Below are positions 5,697 to 6,377 of a stretch of 6,377 nucleotides of DNA, piece after piece. This DNA comes from Bacilli bacterium (lineage in GTDB: Bacteria > Bacillota_I > Bacilli_A > RF39 > UBA660), in the NCBI GenBank assembly GCA_918219625.1, contig CAKJXT010000090.1, positions 1 to 6,377 on the forward strand, given 5' to 3'. The notes beneath the pieces are model-generated. The model did not search any database. It saw only the letters and a program-made list of their open reading frames with translations, and had not been told where the DNA came from. Made by a program: the position numbers and the translations under genes. The stretch's first letter is position 1, and each line of letters starts with the position of its first letter.

Positions 5697-5971
5697 TGTT
5701 ATTTAATAAAAATTGTTGTGATAGACAAATGGAAATGCTGGATAACTGTTGTATGCCTGGGTGTCCTATAGTAGAACCAGCAATCAATAAATGCGTAGAA
5801 AGAGAATTCTGTCATGAGGTACAACATGTCTGTCCAATACACACTCATGTAATAAACAAACATATATATAATCATACTTATACTCCAGAATATTCATGCA
5901 GTGAAGAAAATCAAGTAATAAACAACGATCCAGGTTCATGTTGCCAGTTCGCTAATAACGGATGGATGTAA
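5696..5971 (+). CDS. CotD-like Cys/His-rich spore coat protein
   Basis: A 91-aa protein with 11 Cys (7, 8, 18, 19, 23, 33, 39, 46, 68, 82, 83) and 6 His clustered at 40-60. The order PIVEP (24-28), F38, VQHVCPIHTH (42-51) and NKHIYNHTY (54-62) follows the pattern of Bacillus CotD, an inner spore coat protein with PIVHP, then VPHIHPxHT, then NxxHxxxxH. Paired cysteines at both ends (CC at 7-8, 18-19, 82-83) suggest disulfide or metal cross-linking in the coat. No signal peptide is present, as expected for a protein made in the mother cell and deposited on the forespore. ATG 5696 follows an AAGGGGGA site by 5 nt. The gene is monocistronic, with its own control region and terminator. The CotD assignment is by pattern recognition; other Cys-rich coat or metal-binding proteins remain possible. 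Confidence 0.72.
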   Translation: MLFNKNCCDRQMEMLDNCCMPGCPIVEPAINKCVEREFCHEVQHVCPIHTHVINKHIYNHTYTPEYSCSEENQVINNDPGSCCQFANNGWM

Positions 5972-5996
5972 GACTAATATAATTTAGTCTTTTTTT
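5970..5996 (+). terminator. Intrinsic terminator of the cotD-like gene
   Basis: Stem AAGACTAA (5970-5977) with TTAGTCTT (5984-5991) and a 6-nt loop, followed by a T run to 5996. It overlaps the last two bases of the stop codon. It isolates the coat gene from the toxin-antitoxin unit downstream. Confidence 0.75.
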
Positions 5997-6006
5997 CTTT
6001 AAACAA

Positions 6007-6035
6007 TTGACAAATGTATAAACAATGTATATACT
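6007..6035 (+). promoter_or_regulatory. Strong vegetative promoter of mazEF
   Basis: TTGACA (6007-6012) is a perfect -35, followed after 17 bp by TATACT (6030-6035), one mismatch from the -10 consensus. Transcription should start around 6041-6043, essentially at the GAGGAG ribosome binding site (6043-6048), giving a very short leader before ATG 6057. Confidence 0.75.
6010..6034 (+). promoter_or_regulatory. Candidate MazE/MazEF autoregulatory operator
   Basis: Two direct copies of AATGTATA (6013-6020 and 6024-6031) lie 11 bp apart start to start, one helical turn, between and over the promoter elements. The second runs into the perfect 8-bp palindrome GTATATAC (6027-6034), which covers the -10. 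Such a layout suits repression by MazE or MazE-MazF, which is known to control its own promoter in the E. coli system. The binding itself is inferred. Confidence 0.4.
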
Positions 6036-6056
6036 TAATGTTGAGGAGATGATGAT

Positions 6057-6299
6057 ATGGAAGCTAGACTTCAGAAATGGGGTAATTCAGTTGGAATTAG
6101 AATACCAAGCAACATAATGAAATCGCTAAATTTAAAAATAAACGATGTATTAGAATTAAAAACAGAAGAAAATAAAATAATAATAACAAAAACCATTAGA
6201 AAAACAATATCACTCGAAGAAAGATTTAAAGTATACAATGGAGAAAATCTAGCTAAAGATTTTGAATGGGATGAACCACAAGGTAGGGAAATATGGTAA
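6057..6299 (+). CDS. mazE: MazE-type antitoxin (AbrB/MazE swapped-hairpin DNA-binding)
   Basis: An 80-aa antitoxin. The N-terminal half is the classic dimerising DNA-binding domain: LQKWGNSVGIRIPSNIMKSL (5-24), followed by a strand-turn segment with KIIITK (59-64 by homology to the E. coli LIIEP region; approximate). The C-terminal tail ends FEWDEPQGREIW, closely resembling the toxin-binding tail IDWGEPKDKEVW of E. coli MazE, so it should neutralise the MazF encoded next. The start is supported by GAGGAG (6043-6048), 8 nt upstream of ATG 6057; two nearer ATGs (6049, 6052) are out of frame. The stop overlaps the mazF start by 7 nt, as expected for coupled production with antitoxin first. It presumably represses its own promoter. 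Confidence 0.92.
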   Translation: MEARLQKWGNSVGIRIPSNIMKSLNLKINDVLELKTEENKIIITKTIRKTISLEERFKVYNGENLAKDFEWDEPQGREIW

Positions 6300-6377
6300 A
6301 ATACATTCCTAAACAAGGTGATATTGTATACTTAGATTTTAATCCGACAAAAGGACATGAGCAAAAAGGGATTCGCC
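6293..6377 (+). CDS. mazF: MazF-type endoribonuclease toxin, N-terminal fragment (continues past window)
   Basis: The frame from ATG 6293 is open to the window end and encodes 28 residues. They start MVKYIPKQGDIVYLDFNPTK and continue with GHEQKGIR. This is the characteristic MazF N-terminus (E. coli MVSRYVPDMGDLIWVDFDPT, then GSEQAGHRP), the start of the SH3-like barrel that cleaves mRNA at short specific sequences. The conserved GD, DFNPT and GxEQ elements are all there, and the Arg of the GxRP motif is just reached. The start lies within the end of mazE (7-nt overlap, ATGGTAA). A weak AGGG (6284-6287) serves as ribosome binding site, so coupling to mazE translation is likely. Whether the toxin is intact cannot be judged because the rest is outside the window. 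Confidence 0.88.
   Translation, partial: MVKYIPKQGDIVYLDFNPTKGHEQKGIR

Noticed and set aside
6049..6117. Two out-of-frame ATGs (6049, 6052) just ahead of the mazE start, giving a 21-codon overlapping reading frame that ends TAA at 6115-6117.
   Set aside because: They lie too close to the GAGGAG site for efficient initiation, and the encoded peptide has no recognisable pattern; probably chance in ATGATGATATG.

Overview
This window looks like a chromosomal stretch from a very AT-rich, spore-forming member of the Firmicutes, probably a Bacilli-type lineage. I cannot name the genus. The clues are a GC content of roughly a quarter (by eye), heavy use of ATA for Ile and AGA for Arg, strong GGAGG/GGTGAT-type ribosome binding sites, a Firmicute-type MutL tail, a YmfF/YmfH M16 peptidase pair, and a CotD-like spore coat protein. 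Trp is encoded by TGG and no TGA interrupts any gene, so nothing suggests the UGA-Trp code. All genes lie on the + strand.

Region 1 (1-4531) is a tightly packed operon: the 3' end of mutL, a YfcE-type metallophosphoesterase, an ABC-type AAA ATPase of the COG3910 kind, then ymfF (inactive M16 homologue) and ymfH (active-site M16 homologue). Genes overlap or are spaced by at most 10 nt. The operon ends in a hairpin that overlaps the ymfH stop codon.

Region 2 (4540-5576) is the most unusual part. A good extended -10 promoter drives three tandem small genes encoding basic proteins of 59, 104 and 117 aa that I do not recognise. They are related to each other. Two share an 11-residue block (RLKIALQAVLE), and all three finish in a similar short hydrophobic/aromatic tail (IxVYER, or VYVR in the second copy), with the DNA around the stop codons also conserved. 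A clear intrinsic terminator closes the unit.

Region 3 (5577-5996) holds a single Cys/His-rich CotD-like spore coat gene. A 12-bp inverted repeat covers its ribosome binding site, a -10 element resembling sporulation promoters lies in the loop, and the gene ends in its own terminator.

Region 4 (6007-6377) has a near-consensus promoter with repeated operator-like elements, followed by a mazE antitoxin gene that overlaps the start of mazF. MazF is cut off by the window end after 28 residues.

The only gene-free stretch of note is about 180 bases (5511-5695). It holds the terminator and the cotD control region, and otherwise only featureless AT-rich DNA.
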